37,485 nucleotides of DNA. Source: Lachnospiraceae bacterium (GTDB lineage: Bacteria > Bacillota > Clostridia > Lachnospirales > Lachnospiraceae). Shown here one piece after another: positions 1-7,913 of this stretch. Numbering within the stretch: position 1 is the first letter of the stretch; every line of letters starts with the position of its first letter. The stretch lies in contig JAFQZU010000036.1 in assembly GCA_017405805.1 (NCBI GenBank), positions 1-37,485 on the forward strand, in the 5' to 3' direction. The translations under genes were made by a program, and so were the position numbers. The notes under the pieces were generated by a model. That model was not told where the DNA came from. It saw only the letters and a list, made by a program, of their open reading frames with translations, and made no database searches.

Positions 1-63
1 CTGCCTGTTTGGGATTAGAATAAGTCTTGTTATAATTTTTCATCGCAAGTTAAATTTTAACAC

Positions 64-112
64 AAAAAGAAGGACCACAGGCTCTTTATGAACCTGCGGT
101 CCTTCTTTTTTG
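64..112. terminator. Bidirectional intrinsic terminator
   Basis: The arms AAGAAGGACCACAGG and CCTGCGGTCCTTCTT pair with a single G-U type mismatch around a short loop. T-runs flank the hairpin on both strands, so it can end the minus-strand CHR gene pair as well as any plus-strand transcript entering from the left edge. Confidence 0.85.
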
Positions 113-143
113 GGCCATTCTTTTTTCACAGCCCCTTTTATAC

Positions 144-710
144 TCAGAATTTACAAAGGATTCCAACCGCCGCGGAGATCGCGATAAAGAGAACCGGGCT
201 CCATTTGAGCTTTCTCTGCGCGATAAAAATGACCGCTCCGAGAAGGATCGCCTTCCAGATGAACAGATCGCCGATCCGGCCGCTGGCTTCAAAGGCGTTC
301 AGGTTGACCAGGGCCACTTTCGCGACATTGATCCCCGCCACGGTGATCATGGCGATGGAAGCCGGGCGCAGGCCGTAGAAAGCACCCTCCACGTACCGGT
401 TGTTCCGGAACTTGTTCAGAAACTTGGCGATGATCAGGATGATGATCACGCAGGGGGCCGCGAGGCCGAGGCTGGCGGCGATGGCGCCGGGAAGTCCGGC
501 GGTCTTAAAGCCGGCGTAGGTTGACATATTGATCCCGATGGCGCCGGGCGTAGATTCCGAGACAGCGATCATGTCCGCGATGTCGGCGTGGGTGAACCAG
601 CCGGTCTTGTCCGACATCTCATACAAAAAGGGCAGCGTCGCAAGGCCGCCTCCCACGGAGAAGAGTCCCGTCTTGAAAAACTCAAAAAAGAGCCGGAAAA
701 GGACCGTCAT
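144..710 (-). CDS. Chromate transporter, CHR half-size protein (second of pair)
   Basis: 188-aa membrane protein of the chromate ion transporter (CHR) family. The family signature FKTGLFSVGGGLATLPF sits near the N terminus, followed by SESTPGAIGINMSTYAG. Several hydrophobic segments follow. At this length it is one short-chain CHR half; such halves usually occur as adjacent gene pairs acting together, as here. Its ATG overlaps the stop of the upstream CHR gene as ATGA, which indicates translational coupling. A terminator lies just downstream. The family exports chromate in proteobacteria, but substrates of the short clostridial pairs are poorly defined, so chromate efflux is inferred from family only. 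Confidence 0.85.
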   Translation of the reverse strand: MTVLFRLFFEFFKTGLFSVGGGLATLPFLYEMSDKTGWFTHADIADMIAVSESTPGAIGINMSTYAGFKTAGLPGAIAASLGLAAPCVIIILIIAKFLNKFRNNRYVEGAFYGLRPASIAMITVAGINVAKVALVNLNAFEASGRIGDLFIWKAILLGAVIFIAQRKLKWSPVLFIAISAAVGILCKF

Positions 711-1285
711 GCCCCGTCACCCCCTTTCGTGCCGCCGGCCGCATTGTGCAGCGACATAAGGATCCCTGCTGCGCCGGCCAGGATGACCAGGATGGCGGCG
801 GGGATTTTGACCGGCAGGACGCCGCCGAAGGCGTGGAGCACAAAGACGGCGAGATAAAGAAGCAGGGAATACCGGTCCACGACGGAAGTTTTCCACAGCC
901 GCAGGACCGCCTGGATGATCAGGACGCAGACGCATACCCGGATGCCGGCGAAAGCGTGCTGCACCACGGGAAGATGGGCGAAATTCTGCAAAAAGGAAGC
1001 AATCACCAGGATGACCGCCACGGGGCCTGTCAGAAAACCCGTCGTGGCGGCCAGGGCACCGGTGACGCCGTGCCGCTTTTCGCCGATGAAGGTGGAGACG
1101 TTAAGCGCTATGATGCCGGGCGTGCACTGCCCGATGGAGAAGTAGTCGCGCAGGTCGTCCATGGTGGTCCAGCCCCTTTTGTCGACAAGCTCCCGCTCCA
1201 GGATGGGCAGCATGGCGTAGCCCCCGCCAAAAGTGACGCACCCAATTTTTACAAATGTGAGGTATAGTTCCAAAATCTCGTTCAT
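707..1285 (-). CDS. Chromate transporter, CHR half-size protein (first of pair)
   Basis: About 192 aa. It carries the CHR family signature FVKIGCVTFGGGYAMLPILE and the downstream SIGQCTPGIIALNVSTF block, then hydrophobic segments to the C terminus. It is the upstream partner of the second CHR gene and overlaps it by 4 bases (ATGA), so the two halves are probably made in equal amounts and pair in the membrane. The start is uncertain. I chose the ATG giving MNEILELYLTFVKIG, which matches the usual family N terminus; an in-frame ATG 13 codons upstream (1324) is possible. Neither has a clear purine-rich ribosome site. It is transcribed divergently from the NSS transporter. Confidence 0.82.
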   Translation of the reverse strand: MNEILELYLTFVKIGCVTFGGGYAMLPILERELVDKRGWTTMDDLRDYFSIGQCTPGIIALNVSTFIGEKRHGVTGALAATTGFLTGPVAVILVIASFLQNFAHLPVVQHAFAGIRVCVCVLIIQAVLRLWKTSVVDRYSLLLYLAVFVLHAFGGVLPVKIPAAILVILAGAAGILMSLHNAAGGTKGGDGA

Positions 1286-1377
1286 GTAAATATCATAGCG
1301 CAAAGGGGGAGGTTTTGTCAGCATTTTGTGGTAGAATAACAGGTACAGTATTTTTTACAGAAGGGAGAAACAGTAAA

Positions 1378-2733
1378 TTGGAACGAGAAAAGCTCGGAAG
1401 CCGGCTTGGCTTTATCCTGATCAGCGCGGGGTGCGCGATCGGAATAGGTAATGTTTGGAAGTTTCCGTATCTGTGCGGTCAGAACGGAGGGGGCGCTTTT
1501 GTGCTCATCTATCTGTTCTTCCTGATCGTCCTCGGCCTTCCCGTCATGACCATGGAATTTGCGGTGGGACGCGGAGGACAGAAGAGCCCGGCGAGATTTT
1601 TCCATGAACTGGAACCGAAGGGGACCAAGTGGCACATTCACGGCTACCTCTGCCTTTTTGGAAACGTCATGCTGATGATGTTCTACACCACGGTCGCAGG
1701 GTGGATGATGCAGTACTTCTTCCGCATGGCGGCCGGCGGCTTTGAAGGAATGAACGCCGATGAGGTGGGCGCCGTCTTCGGCGAACAGCTGGGAAATCCC
1801 CTCATGCAGGCGGGATTTATGCTGATCGTGGTCATCGTCGGTTTCTGGATCAATTCACAGGGCCTGCAGAGCGGCCTTGAGCGCGTCACCAAATGGATGA
1901 TGCTCGCCCTGCTTGTCATCATGATCATTCTGGCGGTCAACAGCGTTTTCCTCGACGGCGCAGAAGCCGGGCTCTCCTTCTATCTGAAGCCGAGTCTGGC
2001 CAACATGAAGGAAGTCGGCATAGTCAACGTCATTGTGTCCGCCATGAACCAGGCATTCTTCACGCTCAGCCTGGGCATCGGCTCCATGGCCATCTTCGGC
2101 AGCTACATCGGCAAGGAGAGAACCCTGATGGGCGAGTCCGTAAACGTGATCCTTCTGGACACCTTTGTGGCGATCTGCTCCGGCCTGATCATCTTCCCGG
2201 CGTGCTTCGCCTACGGCGTGCAGCCGGACAGCGGCCCCGGCCTGATCTTTATCACGCTTCCCAATATTTTCAACCACATGCCTCTGGGAAGGCTCTGGGG
2301 AGCCCTGTTCTTCGTATTTATGACCTTTGCGGCCTTTTCCACCGTGCTGGCCGTCTTTGAGAATATCATGGCCATGATCATGGATCTGACGGGATGGAGC
2401 AGAAAGAAGACCGGTCTTGTCTGCACCGTCGCAATGATCATACTCTCGCTTCCCTGCTCGCTGGGCTTTAATGTCTGGTCCTTTATCCAGCCTCTGGGAG
2501 AGGGCAGCGGCATCATGGATCTCGAGGACTACATCGTCAGCAATTTCCTGCTTCCGCTCGGCTCCCTGATCTTTGTGCTCTTCTGCACGAACCGGTACGG
2601 CTGGGGATGGGATAATTTCCTCGCGGAGGCGGACACGGGCAAGGGCCTTAAGGTACCCGGCTGGATGCGTCCCTACATGACGTACGTGCTGCCGGTCATC
2701 ATTCTGATCGTATTTTTGATCGGCGTGATCTGA
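1378..2733 (+). CDS. Sodium:neurotransmitter symporter (NSS/SNF) family transporter
   Basis: About 451-aa integral membrane protein of the LeuT-fold NSS family, which imports amino acids with sodium. The first helix has the diagnostic pattern SAGCAIGIGNVWKFPYLCG followed by NGGGAFVLIYL, the Na+/substrate site region of LeuT and MhsT. About 11 hydrophobic segments can be traced, the usual number for bacterial short members. The chosen start is TTG at 1378, with AAGGGAG about ten bases upstream; translation upstream of it has no ribosome site. The substrate is not predictable from sequence; aromatic or other neutral amino acids are typical. It sits 34 bases upstream of the ZapA-like gene, so co-transcription is possible. 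Confidence 0.92.
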   Translation: MEREKLGSRLGFILISAGCAIGIGNVWKFPYLCGQNGGGAFVLIYLFFLIVLGLPVMTMEFAVGRGGQKSPARFFHELEPKGTKWHIHGYLCLFGNVMLMMFYTTVAGWMMQYFFRMAAGGFEGMNADEVGAVFGEQLGNPLMQAGFMLIVVIVGFWINSQGLQSGLERVTKWMMLALLVIMIILAVNSVFLDGAEAGLSFYLKPSLANMKEVGIVNVIVSAMNQAFFTLSLGIGSMAIFGSYIGKERTLMGESVNVILLDTFVAICSGLIIFPACFAYGVQPDSGPGLIFITLPNIFNHMPLGRLWGALFFVFMTFAAFSTVLAVFENIMAMIMDLTGWSRKKTGLVCTVAMIILSLPCSLGFNVWSFIQPLGEGSGIMDLEDYIVSNFLLPLGSLIFVLFCTNRYGWGWDNFLAEADTGKGLKVPGWMRPYMTYVLPVIILIVFLIGVI

Positions 2734-2767
2734 GCGTTGTTCTGAGCAAGAAAAAAGAGGGTTAAAA

Positions 2768-3733
2768 ATGGCTGACAAAAATGATGTTACGATCCAGGTG
2801 GGCGGAAGAGCCTATACGCTGAGCGGCGTGGAGAGTCCTGATTATCTCAAGGAAGTGGCAGCCTATCTGAACGACAAGATGCGCGAGTTCTCCGACGACG
2901 CCTCCTTCTGGAAGCTGCCCGTCGAACAGAGAAATGTGATGCTGCAGCTCAATCTTGCGGACGAAGCCTTCAAGGAGAGGAGCAGGGCGGAATCCCTCGA
3001 GGAGCGGATCGACAAGATCCGCGTCCAGGCGAGGGAAGACGCCAAAAAAGAACTGGAGAGCCGCACTGCCGCCCTCAAAAAGCAGTTCGGGGATCTGGAA
3101 CGCGATATAAGGGGAAAGGCTTCCGCGGCAGAGGCCGCACTCAGAGAGCAGTATGAGGAGCGGATCGCTTCCCTGGAGAACCTGCTGCAGGAGAAGGCAC
3201 CCCTTGCGCAGGAACTGGAGAAGTCCAGAGCCGAGGCCGCAAGGCTCAGCGAGGAGTGCGAGGCGCTGCGGGCGCGGTGCGAAGAGGCGGAGACAGAACA
3301 GCTGCGCGTCATGGAGCAGCTGGAGGATGAGCGCGCCGCCCGTAAGAGCGACACAGAGCGCGCCGAGGGCAAAGCACTGGTGGCGGACAAGCAGATCGGA
3401 GAGCTCACGGCCAAAGCCGGTTCCCTGGCGCAGGAAGTGGAGAGCCTGCGGGCCCAGGCGGACAAGGCCAAAGACGTCCTGGACCGGCACGAGGAGGTAC
3501 TGCAGGAGAATACTGCCCGCATGCAGGCGCTGATTGACCAGTCGGAGAAGGAAAAACAGGCCGTGCAGCAGGAACTGTCCCTGGCAGAGGAAGAGATCCT
3601 GCGGCGCGCGGAGAGCGCCGTGAAGGCGAAAGAGGCCTTTGAGGAAATGCGCTCGCAGGAGAGCAGACTCGCGGCGCTCATACAGCAGCTCTCGGAGACG
3701 ATCAGTGCCCTGCAGGGCAGCACAGTGCGATGA
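2768..3733 (+). CDS. zapA: ZapA-like protein with long C-terminal coiled coil
   Basis: 321 aa. Residues 1 to about 85 resemble ZapA, the small FtsZ-ring-associated protein: an N-terminal beta segment (VTIQVGGRAYTLSG), then YLKEVAAYLNDKM and a helix with LNLADE. ZapA itself is usually 90-140 aa. Here the helix continues into more than 200 residues of Glu/Lys/Arg/Ala/Leu-rich sequence with clear heptad character and no membrane segment. The inferred role is a cytoplasmic cell-division or scaffold protein that bundles or tethers FtsZ filaments. The ATG is preceded by AAGAGGG. Its stop overlaps the start of the next gene (ATGA), so the two products are probably coupled. Confidence 0.75.
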   Translation: MADKNDVTIQVGGRAYTLSGVESPDYLKEVAAYLNDKMREFSDDASFWKLPVEQRNVMLQLNLADEAFKERSRAESLEERIDKIRVQAREDAKKELESRTAALKKQFGDLERDIRGKASAAEAALREQYEERIASLENLLQEKAPLAQELEKSRAEAARLSEECEALRARCEEAETEQLRVMEQLEDERAARKSDTERAEGKALVADKQIGELTAKAGSLAQEVESLRAQADKAKDVLDRHEEVLQENTARMQALIDQSEKEKQAVQQELSLAEEEILRRAESAVKAKEAFEEMRSQESRLAALIQQLSETISALQGSTVR

Positions 3734-4353
3734 ACGGTACGGTACAGGGATCCGGACCGACCGGCGCGGGACACGGATCCGGGCCGGTGCCGCAGGGACG
3801 GGAGGAAGCGTTTTGTACGGTGGGCCAGTTCCGCGATCTCGGCAAAGGCTATGACAAGCACTGCGGTCCCACGGCCATAACCAACCTGGTGCTGACGCTG
3901 GGCGGCGTTCCGTCAGGACGCTCATCCGATCCCAAGGTGCGCACGGCAGCCCTGCAGCAGACATTCCTGACGATCGCCGGGACGGCTTCCCGGTGGCTGG
4001 TGTACTGGAATACAGATTTCCTTGGCCGGATCGGCGGGACAAGCGATGTCCTTGTGCGCCCTGTCCTGCATGTCTGTCTTCGAAAATTCGGGATCCGGGG
4101 ATATGCCGTGCACGGGCCCTTCCCGATGACGGAGAGGAAGATGAAGGCAGAGATCCGCAAGGGCAGTATTCTCTACCTGATGCTGCACGCCAATAAAAAA
4201 TACGGGAATCACCACCTGCTCTGCTACGGCACGGAGGAACAGGAGGGAAAGAGCGTCTTTCGTGTGGCGGACGGGTGGACGGCCAGGCCGCAGCGGCTTG
4301 GTCCGGAAGAGCTCCGGTACGGTTTTTTCTATTCGGTACGGCCGCTCTCTTGA
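3730..4353 (+). CDS. C39-like papain-fold protein, putative cysteine peptidase
   Basis: 207 aa with no signal peptide or membrane segment. The motif DKHCGPTAITNLV puts a candidate nucleophile at Cys45, as in C39-type and related papain-fold peptidases. A later NHHLLCYG (His161/His162) and FRVADGW (Asp181) fit the His and Asp of such a triad. The first 25 residues are low-complexity Gly/Pro. The start overlaps the stop of the ZapA-like gene (ATGA), so it is translationally coupled to it. The protein may be a peptidase, a transglutaminase-like enzyme or an inactive homologue; the fold is better supported than the activity. Confidence 0.6.
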   Translation: MNGTVQGSGPTGAGHGSGPVPQGREEAFCTVGQFRDLGKGYDKHCGPTAITNLVLTLGGVPSGRSSDPKVRTAALQQTFLTIAGTASRWLVYWNTDFLGRIGGTSDVLVRPVLHVCLRKFGIRGYAVHGPFPMTERKMKAEIRKGSILYLMLHANKKYGNHHLLCYGTEEQEGKSVFRVADGWTARPQRLGPEELRYGFFYSVRPLS

Positions 4354-4390
4354 ACGCGTAAATGTGCAAAAACATGCGCAGTTTCGGGGA

Positions 4391-4420
4391 TTGTGCGGCC
4401 TGTACAGGGCATGATATAAT
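4391..4420 (+). promoter_or_regulatory. Promoter of Nudix gene
   Basis: TTGTGC (4391-4396) and TATAAT (4415-4420) are separated by 18 bases. The -10 ends directly before an in-frame ATG at 4421. That ATG would lie upstream of the transcript start, which supports the later start at 4460. Confidence 0.6.
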
Positions 4421-4459
4421 ATGAGCGGTCATGAAACCGCTCCGGTGAGGAATACTTCA

Positions 4460-4966
4460 ATGGTCAAAATGCGCTACTGTGTACAGTGCGGCACGAAACT
4501 GGAAGAAAAATACCTTATGGGAGAAGGAATGATCCCTTACTGTGAGACCTGCGGTGAGTTCCGGTTTCCCATCTACAATACGGCAGTCAGTATGATCGTC
4601 ATGAACAAGGCGCTTGACAGGGTCCTCCTGATCAGACAGTACGGGAGGGACGGACATATCCTTGTCGCCGGATACGTGAACAAGGGAGAGGACGCCGAGG
4701 ACGCCGTGGCAAGGGAGATCCGGGAGGAGATGGGACTGAAGGTCCTGGAGATGCACTTCAACCGCAGTCACTATTTCGCTCCGTCCAATACGCTCATGCT
4801 CAATTACATGGCGATCGTCGACGACGGTGAGCCCCGTTCCAACAGCGAGGTGGACGACTGGGCATGGTTCACGGTAGATGAGGCCAGGGAGAAGATCCGG
4901 GACGGATCGCTGGCAGAGGCTTTTTTGTGCGGTTTTTTTGACGGCTACTACAAATTTCCGGACTGA
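4460..4966 (+). CDS. Nudix hydrolase with N-terminal zinc ribbon (NudC-like)
   Basis: 168 aa. Residues 1-35 form a four-cysteine zinc ribbon (Cys7, Cys10, Cys28, Cys31), as in NADH pyrophosphatase NudC. The Nudix box follows perfectly: Gly71, five residues, Glu77, seven residues, then REIREEMGL. It therefore hydrolyses a nucleoside diphosphate linked to another group; NAD(H) or a related dinucleotide is the best guess. It is shorter than E. coli NudC (about 257 aa) because it lacks the N-terminal domain. The start at 4460 is preceded by GGTGAGGAA and agrees with the promoter; an upstream ATG at 4421 abuts the -10 box. Confidence 0.88.
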   Translation: MVKMRYCVQCGTKLEEKYLMGEGMIPYCETCGEFRFPIYNTAVSMIVMNKALDRVLLIRQYGRDGHILVAGYVNKGEDAEDAVAREIREEMGLKVLEMHFNRSHYFAPSNTLMLNYMAIVDDGEPRSNSEVDDWAWFTVDEAREKIRDGSLAEAFLCGFFDGYYKFPD

Positions 4967-5001
4967 CGAATACAGCCGGATCAAAAGGGGGAGAATTGAC
5001 A

Positions 5002-5619
5002 ATGGGGGGAAACAAAGCAAAAGTCATTAAGAGATGGATGATGAAGTTCACCAACTGGATGGAGCTGGTGCTCTCGGTCTTTATGGTCGTCGTTCTTTTG
5101 CTGATGATCATAAGGATGGTCCTTCTGGTTACGCCGGAAGCCTGGACCGGCGGGATCACGGTGCAGCACATCCTCGAGGAAGCGCTGGAAATCGCCATCG
5201 GCGTTGAGTTTATAAAGATGCTCTGCCTGCATACGCCGGGCACGATCCTGGAAGTGCTGCTGTTCGCGATCGCAAGACACATGATCGTCAAAGAGAACAC
5301 GGCAGTGGAGACGCTTCTTGGCATCGTCGCGATCGCGGGACTCTTTGCCATCCATAAATTCCTGCTTGTCTCCCACAAGGAGATGGAGCATATGTCCTTC
5401 AAGGCTTCGGCGACGGTCGGCTTTGTCAATCTGACCTCCGGCGTGGATATTCATGAGAACAACGACGTGGCGATCGGCGACTATCTGGCAGCCAAGCTCA
5501 GAGAGAAGGGCATGGAGGTCAAGGTCGGCGCCAGCGCCTATCGCAGGAATTACATGCTGCGGGTGGAAAAGATGGACGGCGAGAACATCACCCGCGTGGA
5601 ACTTGTCTACAAGGAGTGA
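5002..5619 (+). CDS. PsiE-like inner-membrane protein with C-terminal soluble domain
   Basis: 205 aa. About four hydrophobic helices occupy the first 125 residues (for example MELVLSVFMVVVLLLMIIRM and the ETLLGIVAIAGLFAIHKFLL region). They are followed by a cytoplasmic domain of about 70 residues. The membrane part resembles the phosphate-starvation-inducible PsiE family, whose biochemical role is unknown. The tail (SGVDIHENNDVAIGDYLAAKL) resembles small regulatory domains of transporters. The start is ATG 5002 behind AAGGGGGAG; an in-frame TTG two codons earlier is too close to it. The gene ends in a strong terminator. No phosphate-box-like signal was seen. Confidence 0.6.
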   Translation: MGGNKAKVIKRWMMKFTNWMELVLSVFMVVVLLLMIIRMVLLVTPEAWTGGITVQHILEEALEIAIGVEFIKMLCLHTPGTILEVLLFAIARHMIVKENTAVETLLGIVAIAGLFAIHKFLLVSHKEMEHMSFKASATVGFVNLTSGVDIHENNDVAIGDYLAAKLREKGMEVKVGASAYRRNYMLRVEKMDGENITRVELVYKE

Positions 5620-5651
5620 CCGTCCGGCTGAAAAAATGCATACGGATAATG

Positions 5652-5690
5652 AAAGGACTGCTGCCCGGCCGGGCAGCAGTCCTTTATTTT
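5652..5690. terminator. Intrinsic terminator between convergent genes
   Basis: The arms AAAGGACTGCTGCCC and GGGCAGCAGTCCTTT form a perfect stem around GGCC, followed on the plus strand by ATTTT. It lies between the PsiE-like gene and the convergent AraC regulator and can serve both. Confidence 0.9.
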
Positions 5691-5697
5691 CGAAACG

Positions 5698-6537
5698 TCA
5701 GTTGCTGACGCGCTTTCTGACGGCGCGCGGCGTATCGCCGTAAACCTCCTTGAACATGCGGCTGAACAGTTTGTAGTTGTTAAAGCCGTGCTGCTCGAGC
5801 AGTGTGAGGATCGGAACATCGGTCGCGCACAGGTCATGATAAATATGCTGCAGGCGGACCTGGTGCAGGTGCTGCGTGAAGGGAATGCCGATCTTCTTGC
5901 GGAACATGCGGCTGAAGTACTCATTGCTCAGGCCGAAGTGTCCGGCGACCTGCTCCATGGAGAGCGGTTCGCGGTAGTGCTCGTTGATATAATCGATGAT
6001 CTCCTTCATCCTCGTCTGGGCACTGCTGAGCTCCGGCAGATCTTCCTTAAGAAGCGTGATGGAGAAGCTGGAGATTAGCCGGTATAAGATCCGCAGCACG
6101 ATGGAGTGGGTCGCGATCCGGTAGCCTTTCGGCTGTGTCAGGGACAGGGGCACCAGTTCTTTGAGGTCGTCGCAGATCTCCATGTAATGCGGCAGGAGTT
6201 CCTTTGTGAGCTCGGAACGGCTGCATATAATGCGGAAGTCCCGGCGATTGTCCATAAGGCTCTGGATCAGGCGGTCGTCGATCCGAACGATGACCATCAT
6301 ATAGGAGTGTGTGCACTGCGTCTCATGGACCTGGTTCGTATCGATCACCATGAACTCTCCGGGTACGAGTTTGTGTTCCTCCCCCTCCAGGAAGACGCTG
6401 GCATTGCCGTTCAGTATGTAGATGAGTTCCAGGGAATCATGCCAGTGGGCAGACAAATAGCGCCCCGTAGTCCTGTACTCCACGGAGATGCCGTCCTGTA
6501 AAAGGTCGTATGTCTGTGCGTAAATGCTGTCGCTCAA
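5698..6537 (-). CDS. AraC-family transcriptional regulator with cupin sensor domain
   Basis: 279 aa. Residues 20 to about 100 form a cupin-like ligand pocket (SAHWHDSLELIYILNG, then LVPGEFMVIDTNQVH). The C-terminal 100 residues carry two helix-turn-helix units of the AraC/XylS type: LSMEQVAGHFGLSNEYFSRMF, then FNNYKLFSRMFKEVYG. It probably senses a sugar or other small molecule and activates a target promoter. The start codon is TTG behind GAGGTAGGA. The lipoprotein gene lies immediately upstream in the same direction, about 90 bases away. No obvious catabolic partner is adjacent, so the regulated genes are unknown. Confidence 0.9.
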   Translation of the reverse strand: MSDSIYAQTYDLLQDGISVEYRTTGRYLSAHWHDSLELIYILNGNASVFLEGEEHKLVPGEFMVIDTNQVHETQCTHSYMMVIVRIDDRLIQSLMDNRRDFRIICSRSELTKELLPHYMEICDDLKELVPLSLTQPKGYRIATHSIVLRILYRLISSFSITLLKEDLPELSSAQTRMKEIIDYINEHYREPLSMEQVAGHFGLSNEYFSRMFRKKIGIPFTQHLHQVRLQHIYHDLCATDVPILTLLEQHGFNNYKLFSRMFKEVYGDTPRAVRKRVSN

Positions 6538-6629
6538 TTTCCTACCTCATTTTCTGCCGTCAGTGCGTTTTTATGAATTTCTATAATGGACCTGCATCGG
6601 GGGTGTGTCAAGGGGCTTTACCCTGTTTT

Positions 6630-7634
6630 TTACAAAGTGACGCTGACAGTCTCCTGTGCCGCGGTATCGCTATAGTCCCTCTCATTATAAATACGGAAAG
6701 GGAGCGAGATTTCCTCAACCTGTTCGATCCCCTTCTCCCGCAGGGCCGGCAGGCTCCAGATGACGGAGGAAGCGCTTCTTTTGCCGGCGGCTACCGGCGC
6801 TGCCCATGCGGGGTCGGCCATGATCCCGTTGACGGTTACATTTTCCGCGCTGAAGATCAGGTTTTGATCAGAGAAGTTTTCCAGATACAGGCGGGCCGTA
6901 AAGCCCCACTCTCCCTCCGTCTCTATCCCCGTCAGCGTGATCCTGCAGCGGTCGTTGGAGAGCAGTACCCGGTCCTTCTCCTGCGGCTCCCGCACCTGTA
7001 TGCGGGCCGCATCCTCTCCGCGCGGAAAGACGCGGCATTCCTGCCGCAAAAGGGCCGGCGCGGTGTAATCATCGTCATTGAAAACGGTCAGGACGCATTC
7101 TGTCTGCGTGATGTCTGTCAGACCGGCCTCCTCAAGCGTGTAGGGAAGCCAGCTGATGGTGAAAGTCTCTTTCCTGCCCGGCGCCGCGGTCTGCGCCCAG
7201 TAAGGATCGCACATGACCCCGTCGTGGGAGACCTGGTCAAGAGAAAAGAGCAGGCTGTGCGCACTGCGGTTTTCGATCTCCGCGGTCCAGTGATATCCCT
7301 GATCCGGATCATACCCGCATTCCTTCAGAACAAAGAGAAGATCTTCCGTGTCCGCAAGGACCCGGGGAAAGAGGGAAGGATCCGTGCCGAAAGCATCCCG
7401 GTCCGGCGCATCCGCCGCAGCGGGGGGCTGTGCAGGGGCAGGCGCATCCCCGGGCGTATCCCCGGACGCCTCGGAAGCGCCGGGCGTCTGTGAAGGAGCA
7501 TGCTCCGGTTTCTCCTGCCTTTCCTCTGCGGGGGCGGGCTCCTTTTGTGCGCAGCTGCTGAGCGCGAATAAGCAGGGGACTGCAAAGAGAAAGAGTTTTA
7601 TGGCAACAAAAAAAGCGGTTCTTGTTCTGAACAA
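6630..7634 (-). CDS. Lipoprotein with two tandem copies of an unknown domain
   Basis: 334 aa. A signal peptide of about 25 residues ends in a lipobox (ALSSC), so the protein should be lipid-anchored outside the membrane. A Pro/Glu/Ala-rich linker follows to about residue 95. The rest holds two related units of about 110 residues. The first contains SLDQVSHDGVMCDPYWAQ and VFNDDDY; the second contains SAENVTVNGIMADPAWAA and IYNERDY. The shared pattern is an aromatic beta strand, then nG-v/I-M-x-D-P-x-W-A, an A-P-G-K-type turn, and a final N-x-x-D-Y. Start TTG has AGGAGGTA eight bases upstream and a consensus promoter further up. The function is unknown; a beta-sandwich ligand or surface-binding role is possible. 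Confidence 0.8.
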   Translation of the reverse strand: MFRTRTAFFVAIKLFLFAVPCLFALSSCAQKEPAPAEERQEKPEHAPSQTPGASEASGDTPGDAPAPAQPPAAADAPDRDAFGTDPSLFPRVLADTEDLLFVLKECGYDPDQGYHWTAEIENRSAHSLLFSLDQVSHDGVMCDPYWAQTAAPGRKETFTISWLPYTLEEAGLTDITQTECVLTVFNDDDYTAPALLRQECRVFPRGEDAARIQVREPQEKDRVLLSNDRCRITLTGIETEGEWGFTARLYLENFSDQNLIFSAENVTVNGIMADPAWAAPVAAGKRSASSVIWSLPALREKGIEQVEEISLPFRIYNERDYSDTAAQETVSVTL

Positions 7635-7718
7635 ATGAAATACCTCCTGTCAAAAATGTTATATGACCTTGGGATCCGTATTTCGCGTCAGAAGGAATAT
7701 CCGCTCCTTTTTTCCTTC

Positions 7719-7746
7719 ATTATATAGGCAGCAATAAAAATGTCAA
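7719..7746 (-). promoter_or_regulatory. Sigma-A promoter of the duplicated-domain lipoprotein
   Basis: Read on the minus strand, TTGACA (7741-7746) and TATAAT (7719-7724) are separated by 16 bases. This gives a leader of about 78 bases before the TTG start at 7634. Confidence 0.8.
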
Positions 7747-7756
7747 TCGGCACAAC

Positions 7757-7806
7757 AAATTTCCCCCGCGTACGAAGACGCGTTCTTCGTGCGCGGGGGA
7801 AATTTA
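7757..7806 (-). terminator. Long hairpin, likely terminator of the HTH regulator gene
   Basis: The arms AAATTTCCCCCGCG and CGCGGGGGAAATTT extend inward through ACGAAGA/TCTTCGT, giving about 22 paired positions with one mismatch. The downstream U-run on the minus strand is weak. It lies between the end of the regulator gene (7914) and the lipoprotein promoter. The remaining sequence at 7807-7913 shows nothing else. Confidence 0.6.
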
Positions 7807-7913
7807 AACTATGGAATCCTGACAGGATTAATTGTAGGGAATCCGGCCCTTGAACACAAGGGAATATGCGGGAAGTACCTTGATGAAAGCTGACCCCAAT
7901 TTGAAATTCGTGA

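Noticed and set aside
49-61. GTTAAATTTTAAC palindrome near the left edge
   Set aside because: Resembles the GTTA/TAAC operator arms, but the spacer is 5 bases instead of 8 and no gene start follows on the plus strand.
2762-4432. 556-codon open frame on the minus strand
   Set aside because: Antisense to the ZapA-like and C39-like genes; the Leu/Arg-rich sequence is the mirror of coiled-coil codons.
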